64,000 nt of DNA. Source: Vandiemenella viatica (taxonomy: Eukaryota; Arthropoda; Insecta; Orthoptera; Morabidae). The position numbers were made by a program, and so were the translations under genes. The notes beneath the pieces are model-generated. The model was not told the origin of the DNA, made no database searches, and saw only the letters and a list, made by a program, of their open reading frames with translations. Shown here in pieces: positions 46,405 to 57,965 of the stretch. Within the stretch, counting starts at the first letter, position 1. The number at the start of each line of letters is the position of its first letter. Location of the stretch: the NCBI GenBank assembly GCA_031002005.1, contig JARYHS010009186.1, positions 188,506,437-188,570,436 of the forward strand, given 5' to 3'.

Positions 46405-49395
46405 TTTAATTTAATTTAATTTAATTTAATTGCAATGGAGCACAGGCTCCGGTGGCAATTTCCCTACACACCCATCTTCCCCCTATCCTGCACCCACCTA
46501 CATTTGCCCTCTACAAATTTTATCTTTAAATTCCTTCAAAGTTTTCGGTAAATTATTCATCATTTCTCTTGGTAACTCATTCCAATCCCTGACACCCTTA
46601 CCTAAAAAAGAGAATCTTCCCACACCCTTGTGCCTGAAATCGAGTGCCAGCTTTGTAGTCATGGTCATCTTTTCCCTTCCATGCACTACTTTTCATACCT
46701 ATTGCAATATCTTTCCATGCCTCATCACCAGTATATGCCCTGTACACTCCCATGACCCTCCTCATCCTCCTCCTGTCTTGCAATGAATCCCATTCCAGCT
46801 CCTTTATCATATCCGTCACTGATTGCATTCTGCGATAATTTCCAGAAACAAATCTAGCAGCCCTTCTTTGCACCCTCTCCAACTCCTGTATTTGATACGT
46901 AAAATGAGGGTCCCATACTACACTACCATATTCGAGCAATGGTCTGACCAAAGTTTTGTAACCCAATTCCTTGACTTCTCTCGTACATCCCCTCATAACT
47001 CTCTCCAACAAGTGCAGAACTTTGAAACCTTTTCCTACCACCTGTCCTATGTGTCCTGCCCAGTTAAGTTTGTTAGCAAAAGTAATTCCAAGATATTTGC
47101 ATTTCAAGTCTTCAGCAAGCGATTCTTTCCCCACCTTATATTCATAATTAACCTTTTGTTTTTTATTTGTGTATCTAATAAGCTGACTCTTCTTTGCATT
47201 TATCTTCATTCCATGTTTACCAACCCAATTAGATATCCTGTCCAGATCACCCTGCAACTGTTTACAATCCTCTATCGTTTTGATTCTTTTATACAGCATT
47301 ATGTCATCTGCAAACAATCTAATTTCAGATAGTAAACAATCAACACAATTATTCATTAGAATAATGAATAGCAATGGTCCCAATACGCTACCCTGAGGCA
47401 CACCCATTTTTACTTCCACTTCTTTTGATACTACATTTCCTACCCTAACTTTCTGTTTTCTACCTTTTAAAAATTCTTCTACCCAGCAAATGACTTTCTT
47501 ATCCACTCCAATGGTTTTTACCTTATTTACTACCATTTTATGGCTTACTCTGTCATACGCCTTAGACAGATCTAGTGCTACACTATCAATTTGGCCTCCC
47601 TTGTCCATTTCATCTAAATATCTTGCATATATCCCACCAACTGAGATTCGCATGAATATCCTTGCCTGAAACCATGTTGCCTGCTTGAAAACCAATTACG
47701 TTCCTCACATATATTTCTGATGTGGTTGCATATCAATCTTTCCATTTATTTACCTACCACTGATGTCAAACTGATTGGCCTGTAATTCTCTACTCTATTT
47801 TTCACCCCTCCCTTATGTACCGGTACTACTATTGCACTTTTCCAGTCCTGTGGTAAGCAGCAAGTGTCTAGACTCAATTTAAATAATATTTCAAGATAAG
47901 GTACAATGTCACAACCGGCTATCTTTAAGATATCTGTAGTAATATTATCTTCACAAGCCCCTTTATGCTTTTTCAGCTTTCTTATTTCCTTCATGATTTC
48001 CTCAGGATAGATATCAAATTTTTTACTATCGTCATTTCTAATTGTGTTGTTAAGCTCGTTCTCCGAATTAGACCCTCCTGTTTCTGATTCATTGTCCCTA
48101 ATGCTTTCACTGAACCAGTTACTTAAAATCTCTGCCGTTTTCAAATCGTCAGTAACTTCTTCTCCATCCTTATCTATAAGTGTCTCTACATCCTCCCTTC
48201 CCCTCAGTTTCCTGATGTAGCCATAGAAATTTCTAGATGCATCAGTCAATGGTCCCCCTGCACTGACAATACTCTTCATAAACCCATCTTTATCCATTTT
48301 CTTTGCCGTTATTAAGTCCTTGTTTAGTTGTTTTAAATATTCCCTACTACCCTGCTTTCTCTTAACTCTGTTATGTTCTTTTCTTACCAACCTCTTTAAC
48401 CTCCTCACTTCCCTATTATAGTACATAGGTTGTCTACTTCTCTTTATTTTTTGCTTTGGAATAAATTTTTCTTCCCCCTTTCTTATTATCTCCTTGAACT
48501 CTTCCCACCTTGACTCTACTGTACCTGAGCCTTCCTTTCATTTGCTGAATTGTTCTCTGAAATATCTCCTCAAATTTGAAACCTGTGCCTTTTTATAATT
48601 GTACCTATTTCCCCCTTCAATTTTGGCTGCTGGTTTACTGGATCCTCTAATATCCATCAGAACTGCTTCATGATCACTTATTCCTTCAGTTACTTGATAA
48701 CTCAAAAGGTTTTCATCGGGCTTAATTAGAAATATATCCAAAATATTTTGTCCCCTAGTGTTTTGCTCAACTACTTGTGTAAATCCTCCTTCCCTTATTA
48801 AGATATTTGCAAGTCTTTGTTCCCTTGTGTTATTTATCTTATTCCCTTCCCAGTTTACACCTGGTAAATTTAAATCCCCGCCGATGATGATCATTCTATT
48901 CTCACCTCTGAAATCTGAGTATGAATTTAATTTCTCCCCAAGAGCCTCATCCTCTTCTGTCATTCTTCCACTGCGGTAAACAGCCAACACTCTGATTTTT
49001 TCTTTTTATTACCCCAGAAATCTACCCCAAGTAACTCATGGTCTTGATCTATGAACGCCAGTGAACTGTGGTAGTTTTTGCTAACTAGTATGAAGACTGC
49101 TCCACCAATTGCTCCTCTATCTATGCGGTACACTCTGTAACCATCAGGAAAAACCTCACTGTCTAGTACTTCTTCTTTTAACCAACTCTCTACCCCAATT
49201 ATTACTTGTGGTTCATGCATCTCTATTAAGTTTGTAAATTCGATTACTTTGTTCATTATACTTCTATAGTTTACCATTAACATCCTTACTACTGGCTTTA
49301 CATTTTTAGAATTTATCTCCTCTTTCCAACTTTTACCGCAGTCAGTTATTGTTTCAGCCATTTCATCGATTTCTTTAATATCTGTGACTCTGACA
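46405..49395 (-). mobile_element. CR1/Jockey-like LINE, nearly complete but inactivated, about 3 kb
   Basis: Reads on the minus strand. Endonuclease domain: NYRSIMNK, then ESWLKEE, GGDLNLPGVNW and SDHEAVL (49280-48640). Linker, then reverse transcriptase: ENYRPISLTSVVGK (near 47760), ALDLSKAYDRVSHK, GVPQGSVLGPLLFIILMNN, catalytic LFADDIMLY (near 47300), RAARFVSGNYRR. The 3' end carries tandem ATTAA-type repeats (46405-46431). Lesions: a frameshift near 48990 in a GAAAAA tract, TGA at 48538-48540, TAA at 47746, a frameshift near 47620 and another near the C-terminus (46600-46650). Truncated at its 5' side only some 30 bases from the exon-2 acceptor of pseudogene B. Decayed relatives lie at 16456-18100 and 63630-64000. 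Confidence 0.9.
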
Positions 49396-49864
49396 ATAAA
49401 CGAAAGTTTTATTTCTTCATCGGACAGGTATCGACTCCGTTTGTGTTCAGTACAACCACAAACGCTGTGTCGCTGCCAGACACGGATACAGATCCCGCTG
49501 GAGGTACTACTGTCACAGTCACCGGCTGGGGATATACCGAAACCGACGGCAACAGACCAGTCACCCTGCAACAGGTCACCACTTCCATCATCGATCGCGA
49601 CGAATGTAATGAACTGTATGCCGGCGTCGCCACTGTCAGTAGAACCATGATCTGCGCTGGCAATCCCAGCACCACCGACGGAGGAGTCTTCTGCAACGGC
49701 GACACTGGAGGTCCTCTGGTCAGCGGTGGCATACAGCTCGGTATCGTGTCCTGGTCTACCAATATCTGTGAATCCTTCCCTGGAGTCTTCTCTAACGTCG
49801 GATTCCTCCGAGATTATATATCATTAACCACTAGTATCTAATGGGACGATTATAGATCCAAGTA

Positions 49865-50538
49865 TACTTTTGGAAAAATACTGGCCGTTGGCGTCAGAAT
49901 CTGAGTCCCTAAATTTCCACAACCTGACAGCATCGGACAGCATGCCTTCTGATTATATTGTAGAGCCTCTGTTAGCTCCGCCCATGGTTCGATTGCACTG
50001 GCAGATATTCAATTCAGCGTAATCTGTAATTCATTTCCTTAAGTCAAAGCATGGAACAAAACAGGAAGACTCCGTCCGCTGATGATTCTTACTGGCTAGG
50101 TAGTTTATCATCATTTCATACATTTCAGTAATATTCCGAATATGTCCGATAGAGTGGTTGGCCACATACGGCCGAATATGGCTGAAAATTACCGAGACAT
50201 GTAATGCATATACCCTACCCTGGGAATTGTTGTCACGTATACGGCCACAACTCGATCTGATGAATTCAGCATTTACTTAAATGTAGGAGAAGATTGATAA
50301 CCTACCGCGCTAATAAGATTCTAAAGTGGTCGGAGTCTTCCTATTTTGTTCTATCAGTTCACTCATGAAAATGAATTACAGATGGTATTGAATTGAATAC
50401 CCACCAATGGGATTGAACCATGCGAGGAGCTGACAGAGGCGCTACAGTTTCCTCTGAAGTCACACTGTACGATTTTGTCACATTCTGAAGATTAGGGACT
50501 TAGACTCTGACGCCAATGGCCATTGTTTTACTAAAGTG
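49865..50538. mobile_element. MITE-like element with about 210-bp terminal inverted repeats
   Basis: The first and last roughly 210 bases are diverged reverse complements: CCGTTGGCGTCAGAATCTGA (left) against TTAGACTCTGACGCCAATGG (right), and AACAGGAAGACTCCG against CGGAGTCTTCCTATTTTGTT. Both ends abut TA (49863, 50539), consistent with TA target duplication. It starts 24 bases after the stop codon of pseudogene B. The central 240 bases have no reading frame. Confidence 0.75.
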
Positions 50539-50540
50539 TA

Positions 50541-51479
50541 CATACATTTAAAAACGTCTTAAATTAAATAAGCATTATGATTTTGGTTTTCAAGTTTGTG
50601 GCATTAATGGATATGGCTTATTATACTTTTCAGTTAGGTATATAGCGTTACGTGTAAAGTCGTGTAACAGTTATCATGGATACGTTCATCAAACATGTTT
50701 TAAATTAGTGAAAGTTATTTTTCAGCCACTCAAATTCTCCTTTTTTCTACGAACCACAATAATCAGTTAGGTTTCTTGATTTAAAACATTGGATTTAATT
50801 AACAGATTTTTTTACATTTTCTTTAGTTGAAAACGGTGACGAAGTTACAGATTACTTGTTTATAAGACAGTTATTTGTCAAATGTTGGATCATACTAACA
50901 AAACTAAGTAACATCATTTTCCATGATTTTATTGTTTTGAATTAAACGAAAGAATCAACTATTATGCATGGCATATCTTTCCTACAAAACTATTGTTCTT
51001 AATAACTACCAAATAAGAAATTTGAGTTCTAGATATTTGGTAATCAGAATGTAATTACTGTTCTACAATATGCAAACCCAAATTATGTGCATATGAAATT
51101 ATTGGTTCCAAATTGTGACTGATTACTTAATGTACACACTAAGCCAATACAATAAATAATTCCATTCGGCATTCATGTAATTTTATAACTCATATTCCTT
51201 ACAATTTAAAAAATATGCGTTTCAAATAAGTATTTATTTTCAATATTCATGTTTTAACTTCTTCTTTTTTTCTGGGTATTTGTTTGATTAACTTATTCAC
51301 TTTCAACACAAGATAATTATTTTTTTACAACACGAATGCATTTTCTCTACCGATCAAAAATCAATACAGAACGATCTTACATGTTTCAAAAGTCTTGAGC
51401 ACTCATTTGAAACTCTTCCAAGTCCCCACAAAACACTTTCAACCAACTGTATTTACAATTTAAAGTACTTATAACTACA
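50541..51479. other. AT-rich intergenic DNA, no gene seen
   Basis: No recognisable feature. Confidence 0.5.
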
Positions 51480-51720
51480 GGGCGTGGTGGGTGAACGGTT
51501 AACGTTCTGCTCTCGAGTTCTGGAAGACCCGTGTTCCATTCACGTCAGGGCATTCAGATTTGCGTTTTCTATGGTTTACCAAATCATTCCAGGCGAATGC
51601 CAGGATGCTTCCTTCAAAAAGTCCATGTTCGAATCCTTTCCATTTTCTTGTCCCTAGTCCCATCCCGACTCTAATGACCTTAGCTGTCGAAGAGGCGAAA
51701 AGCAATTTAAAAAAAAATTA
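51480..51720 (+). repeat. SINE family A copy
   Basis: Head GGCGTGGTGGGTGAACGGTT, body ATTCCAGGCGAATGCCAGGA and TCCTTCAAAAAGTCCATG, tail TCTAATGACCTTAGCTGTCG followed by an A-rich end. B box degraded. Confidence 0.75.
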
Positions 51721-52140
51721 CTTATATCTAAATATTTTCCTACATTTTCATTAATTAATTTGGTTTATTAAATTGTGAGTTTGCTTACCAAACGGTGAAC
51801 CTTCCCCGGGAGATGGTTTACAGAGACTTCTTAAAGGGATTACTATATGGCTGCGATTGACGAGTGCCTACAAATCCATTAACTTAATTTTTCTGACTTC
51901 AAATTTTCTAATACTTGTAATTGCAAGTTTGCTACTACAACCTTACTTGGATTTCGGAGTCACGTGAATACACATGAACAATTAGAAACAACAGCTGAAT
52001 ATGGCAGAACACACGATCTTGTGTCTGCGCATTGCTGATTACTGCGTAAGTTGCTACTAAAATCCTTCCGAATCATTTTCTTATTATTTCCAACTACTTT
52101 GAGATTATTATTCAATAATACTCTATCATTGAATTAATGG

Positions 52141-52230
52141 TTCATTCAGAAGGCCATGGCCAAATTTTTTCCTGCTTCTTGTACTCTCCCACCTCTAATG
52201 ACCTCGTTATCGACACGTGAATCTTTAAAA
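52141..52230 (+). repeat. SINE family A tail fragment
   Basis: AAGGCCATGGCCAAATTT, then CCCACCTCTAATGACCTCG and an A-rich end: the 3' third of the family only. Confidence 0.6.
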
Positions 52231-53163
52231 AAATAAAAAAAACTCTACATTATAAGAACACGGTTGTAGGATCAAAATTGGTAACGAGAAGTCTATTTTA
52301 AAATGTCCAAAATTACATTCAAATAGTAAGTAGCTTTTTACATTTATAATACTTTTCTAACCAGCCAGAGAAACAGGAATTCAAAAATGTACGGAAATTA
52401 TCACACTGTCATCTCATACCGTTCAATATGCTATCACTCTTACAGATCGTCATTTTCTCGACAAGGCCAAACACTGAAATTCCCACGATAACGGTCTCGT
52501 TGATAGAACTAACTATTTGTTTCTGATAACCAGCGCCTTGACGTAAGTAGAGCAAGAGGTAGTTCCCAACGGAGGAAATACACAATTATCTCTCACCTGA
52601 GGCAGTCGAGTTGCGATATGCAGATAATTACAAAGAGAAATTTTGATGGTGAACTCATCTTTTGTTACTACAGAAGCGACTGTGGCCAAAGGTGGAAATT
52701 CGCAGCTGTGCGATCAGTCTTTGACGACTTTGAAAGCTGTCTTCCTATTCTGGCCTCTAGCCTAGCAACCGTCCGAATACGGTTCGGAGTGGCTAGGAGT
52801 AAGGAATGGGCCGCGTCATTGGCGGTAGCAACGCCAGCATTGAGGGCTACCATTGGAAGAACTCACTGCAATATTTCGGCGCCCACAACTGAGGAGGACA
52901 TCAACTCCGATTGGAAGCAGACAGCTGTCCACTGTATGGAGGGTTTATTTCTTAATATTGTAAGCCGTGACCGTTTTTTGCGTATTGTCACGCATCTAGA
53001 ATGGCTCCAGTTTTTAGGATGAAGATAATGACAGGTTGACTTGATTTGACAAAATATATATGTGACCTTCGTTTCAAGGTGAATAACTCTCTAATTTGAA
53101 GAACTCAGAAGCATTAATAGACGTAGGAATTATAAACCGAACAGGGAGGATAGCGCAAACGTA

Positions 53164-54263
53164 CGAAGGTAGGCTGAAAAGTATGCACACATGCTTGTAG
53201 AAATCGGACAAAAACAGTTAGGAAGATCGGGCAAAAGTAAATTAAAGTTACAATTCTGCTTCAATCATTACTTATTTTTAAACATAGTCGCCGTTAAGAC
53301 TAATACATTTCTCCCAACGTGCAACAAGTTTTTCATTCCGTCACTTAATAATTCCTCCGACTTTCCACGAATCCAGGACTTGATGGCTGCTTTCACTTCA
53401 TCGTCCGAGGTGTAATGTTTACCCTTGAGGCTTCTCTTGAGTAGAGGAAAAAATAAAATCGCTAGGTGCAAAATCGGGGGAATAAGGAGGGTGTGAAAGC
53501 GGTTCAAACTTCAGCTTTCTCGTTGCCTCTTCAGTTGCGCGCAAGGTGTGTGGTCGAACGTTGTCATGATGCAGATTATTGGCTCCAGGCTGCCTCTGAC
53601 ACGACAAACTCGACGTCGGAGTCTGTAGTAGTGAGAAGGATTTACCGTTTCGTCTCGTTCCAGATAATAGGTAGCATTCCTTTCGGCGCTGTTTGTTCTC
53701 GTCTGTTAAACGGCGTGGTATCCACCGTGCAGAATTTTCGGTATCCCAACTGGTTGATAATGAGCCGACACGTTCCTTGGATATTCCAACATGGTTTGCG
53801 ATACGCTGTTGAGTGATTCGCAGGACATTTTGAATCAAATCATCGACAGTTTGCAATGTCTATCGCCTGTGGCAGTGATCGGGCGTCCGCTGCGTTTTTT
53901 GTCAACAATTGTAGCTTTTCCAAGCGTGCAATCACGAAATTTTGCTACCCATCGATTGACTGTAGACCTGTCAACAGCATCGTCACCATTAACACCTTTA
54001 AGCGACGATGAATTTCAGTAGGAGTCTCTTTTTCAGTAGTTAAAAATTCGATAACAGTACGCTGTTTAGCTCTCGTTGACATACCACGAGAACACGTCTC
54101 CATATTTACGCTGCTCAAAAGTAACTGAATGGATGCAAAGAATTCAAAGTGCGCATGCGTGTAGAGGAGAAATGTTACTTCCGAATGCCACAAGGCGAGC
54201 TTCTTTAGCTCATTTCGTTCACGTTCTACAAGCATGTGTGCATTACTTTTCAGCCTACCCTCG
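53164..54263 (-). mobile_element. Mariner element, inactivated, about 1.1 kb
   Basis: Flanked by TA on both sides, with inverted repeats CGAAGGTAGGCTGAAAAGTA (left) and TTTTCAGCCTACCCTCG (right), about 40 bases each. The minus strand encodes a broken transposase: an N-terminal helix-turn-helix region (QRTVIEFLTTEKETPTEIHR, near 54070), HHDNVRPHT and PPYSPDFAPSDF (53480-53560) with two Asp of the DDD triad, and the C-terminal DDEVKAAIKSWI. The region of the first Asp is missing and frames shift, so it is dead. Shorter than the usual 1.3 kb. Confidence 0.88.
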
Positions 54264-55039
54264 TATAATTTCTTAAATACATACTTGTCTTGTACATCAT
54301 CCTTAAAGATCAGTCTGCAAAATTAAAAAAAAAACTCCAGGTTGCTTGGAAAACATCACGTTGTTTTTTATTGAGACAGGGCAAACACCCATAATGTAAT
54401 CATTGGTTATAGTATCTGTAAAGGCCAGAGAACTTAATACATATTATTAAACTTCAAAGAAATGAATTGCCAGAATAGTTGATTCGGTAACATATTTGGT
54501 CTGATGTCCACTTAAAATAACTTAATAACTAAAGTACAACGACCATGAACAAAGACAATTAAAGAAAATGGCCAGTAAAATACCTAAAAAGTAAATAAAC
54601 CGTAATGAATAAACTTTGGTCAAGCAACAACATTAGTGAAAGTTTTTATTAAATTGAAATTTATCCTAAGCCGGAATGACAATTGGAATTCGTGGATCAA
54701 GCAGAGACCATAGGTATTTTTTTTTTAAGTCGCTTTCATTAACAATATGTTACTGAAAAGCAAACCAACGTTTTTTCAGCCGCAAAATTTATAAATATGA
54801 AACGCTACGAAAGTCAGAATTAATGAATGTACGGTATTACAGCAATTAATTTGGTAGCAGTTGCTGAGCTATTAAATTGTAGGCATAACCTCAAATTTCT
54901 TCTAATGGTATCTCTGGTAGCTGTTTTGAAAGCGAAGGCTGACACGTGACACCGTTCTCCTGCCAATAGCTATCGAGGTGAGTGATTTAGCTTAGGAAAT
55001 TATGTAGTAGATTCCACTAATCCACTCTGGAAAGTGACC
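54264..55039. other. AT-rich DNA, no gene seen
   Basis: Lies between the mariner and the SINE in the split relic C. No protease-like or element-like sequence recognised. Confidence 0.5.
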
Positions 55040-55044
55040 ACTGG

Positions 55045-55090
<46 letters not shown>

Positions 55091-55283
55091 TCATTAGACG
55101 CAGGAAAGGACTGGCGGCAAGGAACGGGAATGAGTATTTTGAAGGAAACATCCCTACATTCGCCTGGAGTGACTTGGGTAAACCACGGAAAACTCAAATC
55201 CGGATGCCTGGACGGGGAATCGAACCCGCGTCCTCCGAACGCGAGGCCAGGACGTTAACCGTTCACCCCCCAATCTCGGTGCG
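55040..55283 (-). repeat. SINE family A with a 43-base poly-A tail
   Basis: On the plus strand 43 consecutive T (55047-55089) are followed by GTCATTAGACGCAGGAAAGG, the body GGTAAACCACGGAAAACTC and the head CGTTAACCGTTCACCCCCC. B box GGGTTCGATTCCCCG on the minus strand. A long uninterrupted tail suggests a recent insertion or tail expansion. Confidence 0.85.
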
Positions 55284-55379
55284 GTGAAACCGTCAACTCT
55301 CTCTCTCTCTCTCTAGGTTACTACTACGACTTCGATCACTCCAGCAGCATGGAAAAAGACATCTGAATAGTTAAGTTCG

Positions 55380-56113
55380 TTTGCGAGAACTTTCTTAAAT
55401 TAACTATCGAAGAAACGACGTCAAACAACTCTTTGATCCATACAGAATACCAGTAGTATTACTGTGTGTAGTGGATAACAAGTTCTTGGTGTGGCAACTG
55501 GCAACACTCTCACTGCAGAGTATCGAAATTCATTAATAACTTATAAGATTCAGTAACATTTAATTTATTGCACCGTCCACACCTTTTAATTGACTTCGTA
55601 TCCATTTCTTGTATTGTATCGACAATAGTGAAATTAGTTCTTATTTATATGTATGTTCCATAAATAATGTATTACTGAATATTATGGTGTCTTAAATATT
55701 AAAGACATGGCGCTCTATATAATATAACGTGATTGCGCCGATCTTCGTCAAACACAGTGGGTTGCAAACCACCCGGTATTCACGTTAACACTCTGCTCAA
55801 ATCAGTGGCTACTGCTCACGCTGTTTTAATGCAAAACACTACCAGACGGAAACATTTCCACCATACTCATTCAAGGCTAAATTACTAGAATACTCCTCGT
55901 CCACCATGGCCATGAACAGAATAAAATGTAATTTGTTTAGGGTACACTTTTTTATGCAGGATTGCGAAAAAGCTTTTTTTAATGCAATAATAACTAAGTA
56001 CAAATGTAAAAGTTTTTCGTATTCATTGGCTTACACCCAGTTGTTCAGAAGATCTAACTACGGAGGTATCCAAAATTGGTGAAGACGCTGGCTTATGCTT
56101 CACAACCATCGTA
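55380..56113. other. Intergenic DNA, no gene seen
   Basis: No recognisable feature between relics C and D. Confidence 0.5.
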
Positions 56114-56438
56114 CTAATATGAAATATTGTCGACTAAAGTGTTGCTTAAGTCTACAACAGGGCCACCGTGGTCACCGTTGCACGTGACTCCTGTGAAGGC
56201 GGGATCGTAGCTTACACTGTAGATCATGATGTTGTTATTGTATACACTTCCCACCCACATACGACACTCTTCATGACTGATGATCGTAGCATTCGATTGA
56301 TGTAGGAAGAGAAGTAATTCATGAAGTTTTCGGTTAATTTGGCCCCAACCGGTGACCGTATGAAGAGGTTAGCGGGTGGTTGGAAACCAGGGTCACAGGT
56401 TTGGTGGTGGGGCTGAATGTAAACGGAGGATCCTCCTG
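56114..56438 (-). pseudogene. S1A serine-protease exon-2 relic (copy D)
   Basis: The acceptor CTGTTCAGCAG is followed by QEDPPFTFSPTTKPVTLVSN, equivalent to the start of exon 2 in genes A and B. After a frameshift near 56350 come TVTGWGQINR, then ISHEECRMWVG, then VTCNGDHGGPVV, where the catalytic Ser is replaced by His, and a premature TAG (56114-56116). The last 35-40 residues of the fold are gone. Opposite strand to relic C, so the two are not halves of one gene. No exon 1 was seen upstream (56460-58000). Confidence 0.8.
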
Positions 56439-56459
56439 CTGAACAGAAAAAAATATTAT

Positions 56460-57825
56460 GGCTGATAAATCCATAAATCACTTAACTTTTGTGTTATGGT
56501 GTTATAAAATTACTAATTTTCATTTTACAACTTTATTTTTAAATTCTTTCAGTGTTTCTGTGATTCTACTTGGTAATTTACATTAAACCCTGACAACCGT
56601 ACCTACAATAGGACAGCGAAATAAATTGACGATGGACACACAAAATTATACTAAACAAAATCAAGATAAATGCTTTATAGTGAGGATGCAGAATAGAAAA
56701 ATGAATTCTCTACGTGGTGTAAAAATTGAACGCAGTTTGTGTTCTTGCAACTAGCTACTTCATTTAGTGTAAATTTGAACATTATTAACTTAACATAACC
56801 AATAGCTGGAGTAAGGTATTTTCAAGAAGAAACAATTGCTTAAATTTATTCTCATTACAGACAAAATAATAAAAAATTATCAGCAAGAAAAAAAATTCGT
56901 AAAACTAAATACTTTAAATATTTTGTGCAACATCCTTATATCCTCATCATTCGTTTGAGAGGAATGATAAAAAAATGTTATCTTTAGTGAAAGATAATCT
57001 CTGTCATTCGGAGGATCATATAAATCAATAGGTCGACTGTTGAGAGCTAATTGATGTGCTCAACGGATTTTTTTTTAAGTTAAAAATGTTAACAAAGATT
57101 TTATTTACTATTGCTGCACTAATGTCATTTAGAATAAAAGGAAAGTAATTTGAAGTTAATTCACTTGGTACAGGAAGAGGCAGAAAAAGTGATAGAAATC
57201 TCAATATCAGACGCAGTACTGTGTTAAATGTTATACTGTAAATACTATGCCAGCTACAGCAATAACAGTGGAATAGCTTACTTGTATGACGGACATATCT
57301 TAACCAAACTCGGCACCAAAAAAATTCCCGGGGTGGGCATACATGGCAATGGATGGATGGATCCACCGTATTTTCTGATAGCTTCTGTGACTTTCTTCTA
57401 GTTTTTCTTTTTCCATCAGAACTTAAGAGAATTGTCACAACCCAGTCAGTGCATATGATTGATCCAAAAAATTCTGGGAGACCATGAAAGTCCACCAATA
57501 CATGCCAAGGGTTGTCCGCCCTCTAATACGCTATTGTTCTGCGACGTCTTGGCCAGTCTTTGACCGGGTCAGAGTGGTCCAGCCAACCCAAAGGCTAGGA
57601 CGCAAAGCAGACCCACGGCTGTCAGCATTGTGGGAGACTGATGCTAACCAACATCGCAAACCACTTTTCTACCGCACATGCGTTGAGCTAGTTGCAATTT
57701 TGAGTAGCATTAATACTTTTGTCTCAACAGCTTCATATCTCTTTTACGTAACTTGCAGATCTGAAAAATCAACTGATTTATTTTCTCATCAAATATCATT
57801 ACCGTATCATTTCCATAATAGTGAA
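56460..57825. other. Intergenic DNA, no gene supported
   Basis: A 157-codon minus-strand frame (57025-57498) has no recognisable domain and AT-driven composition. It is treated as chance. Confidence 0.45.
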
Positions 57826-57965
57826 CAGGATGGCTGTTCAGTTGGTTAAGGCGCGTGACTGGGGTACAGAAGGTCCCAGTTCAAATCCCGGTATCGGCTG
57901 GAATTCATCGGCACTTACCTTCAGCACAGGTAAAGCATTGTTTTGTGAAAATGTCAGGATGCTCA
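57826..57965 (+). repeat. tRNA-like SINE head, family C
   Basis: A box TGGCTGTTCAGTTGGTTAAGG and B box CAGTTCAAATCCCGG are both well kept and about 40 bases apart. The downstream part (GGAATTCATCGGCACTTACC) matches neither family A nor B. Confidence 0.6.

Larger units (their letters stand above)
41451..49841 (+). pseudogene. S1A serine-protease pseudogene (gene B), hAT insertion plus catalytic losses
   Basis: Paralogue of gene A with the same two-exon layout. Exon 1: 41451-41534, then a hAT element, then 43129-43404 (donor CAG|GTTTGT). Exon 2: 49428-49841 (acceptor CGGACAG|GTA, 137 codons plus stop). The signal peptide MLKAVVLLCVVASSLAG, pro-segment end RHGR and IVGG are still readable around the insertion. 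Lesions: the 1.6-kb insertion in the pro-segment; TAG at 43186-43188; catalytic His replaced by Gln (AAQC, codon 43252-43254); catalytic Ser replaced by Thr (GDTGGP). The Asp in NCDIGVV and the six-cysteine pattern remain. Exon 2 is otherwise fully open and, like gene A, has Val at the 189 position. The intron (43405-49427) holds a SINE, a GC-rich block and a LINE. The exon-2 frame could in principle still be used by another transcript, but nothing here shows that. Confidence 0.93.
52730..55371 (+). pseudogene. S1A serine-protease exon-1 relic, split by transposons (copy C)
   Basis: 52730-52975 reads, with frameshifts, as the same exon 1 as genes A and B: TTGAAAGCTGTC without its ATG, then ASSLATVR, then RVIGGSNASIEGYHW, then SLQYFGAHN followed by TGA (52890-52892) in place of the first disulfide cysteine, then TAVHCMEG, which keeps the catalytic His. 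The end of the exon reappears at 55316-55371: YYYDFDHSSSMEKDI, then TGA (55364-55366) and IVK at the donor. The stretch between holds a mariner (53164-54263) and a SINE (55040-55283). A (CT)n tract plus AG precedes the second piece, so an extra intron rather than simple disruption is possible. Clearly non-functional. Confidence 0.85.

Noticed and set aside
46823..47332. 169-codon plus-strand frame
   Set aside because: It is the antisense of the LINE reverse-transcriptase region, which explains the sequence fully.
49384..49762. Minus-strand frames over exon 2 of pseudogene B, and the upstream part of the LINE frame beyond 49395
   Set aside because: They are antisense to the protease exon; the frame merely reads through from the LINE into host sequence.
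57025..57498. 157-codon minus-strand frame
   Set aside because: Low-complexity Ser/Leu/Phe-rich composition, no domain, no splice or promoter context; consistent with chance in AT-rich DNA.
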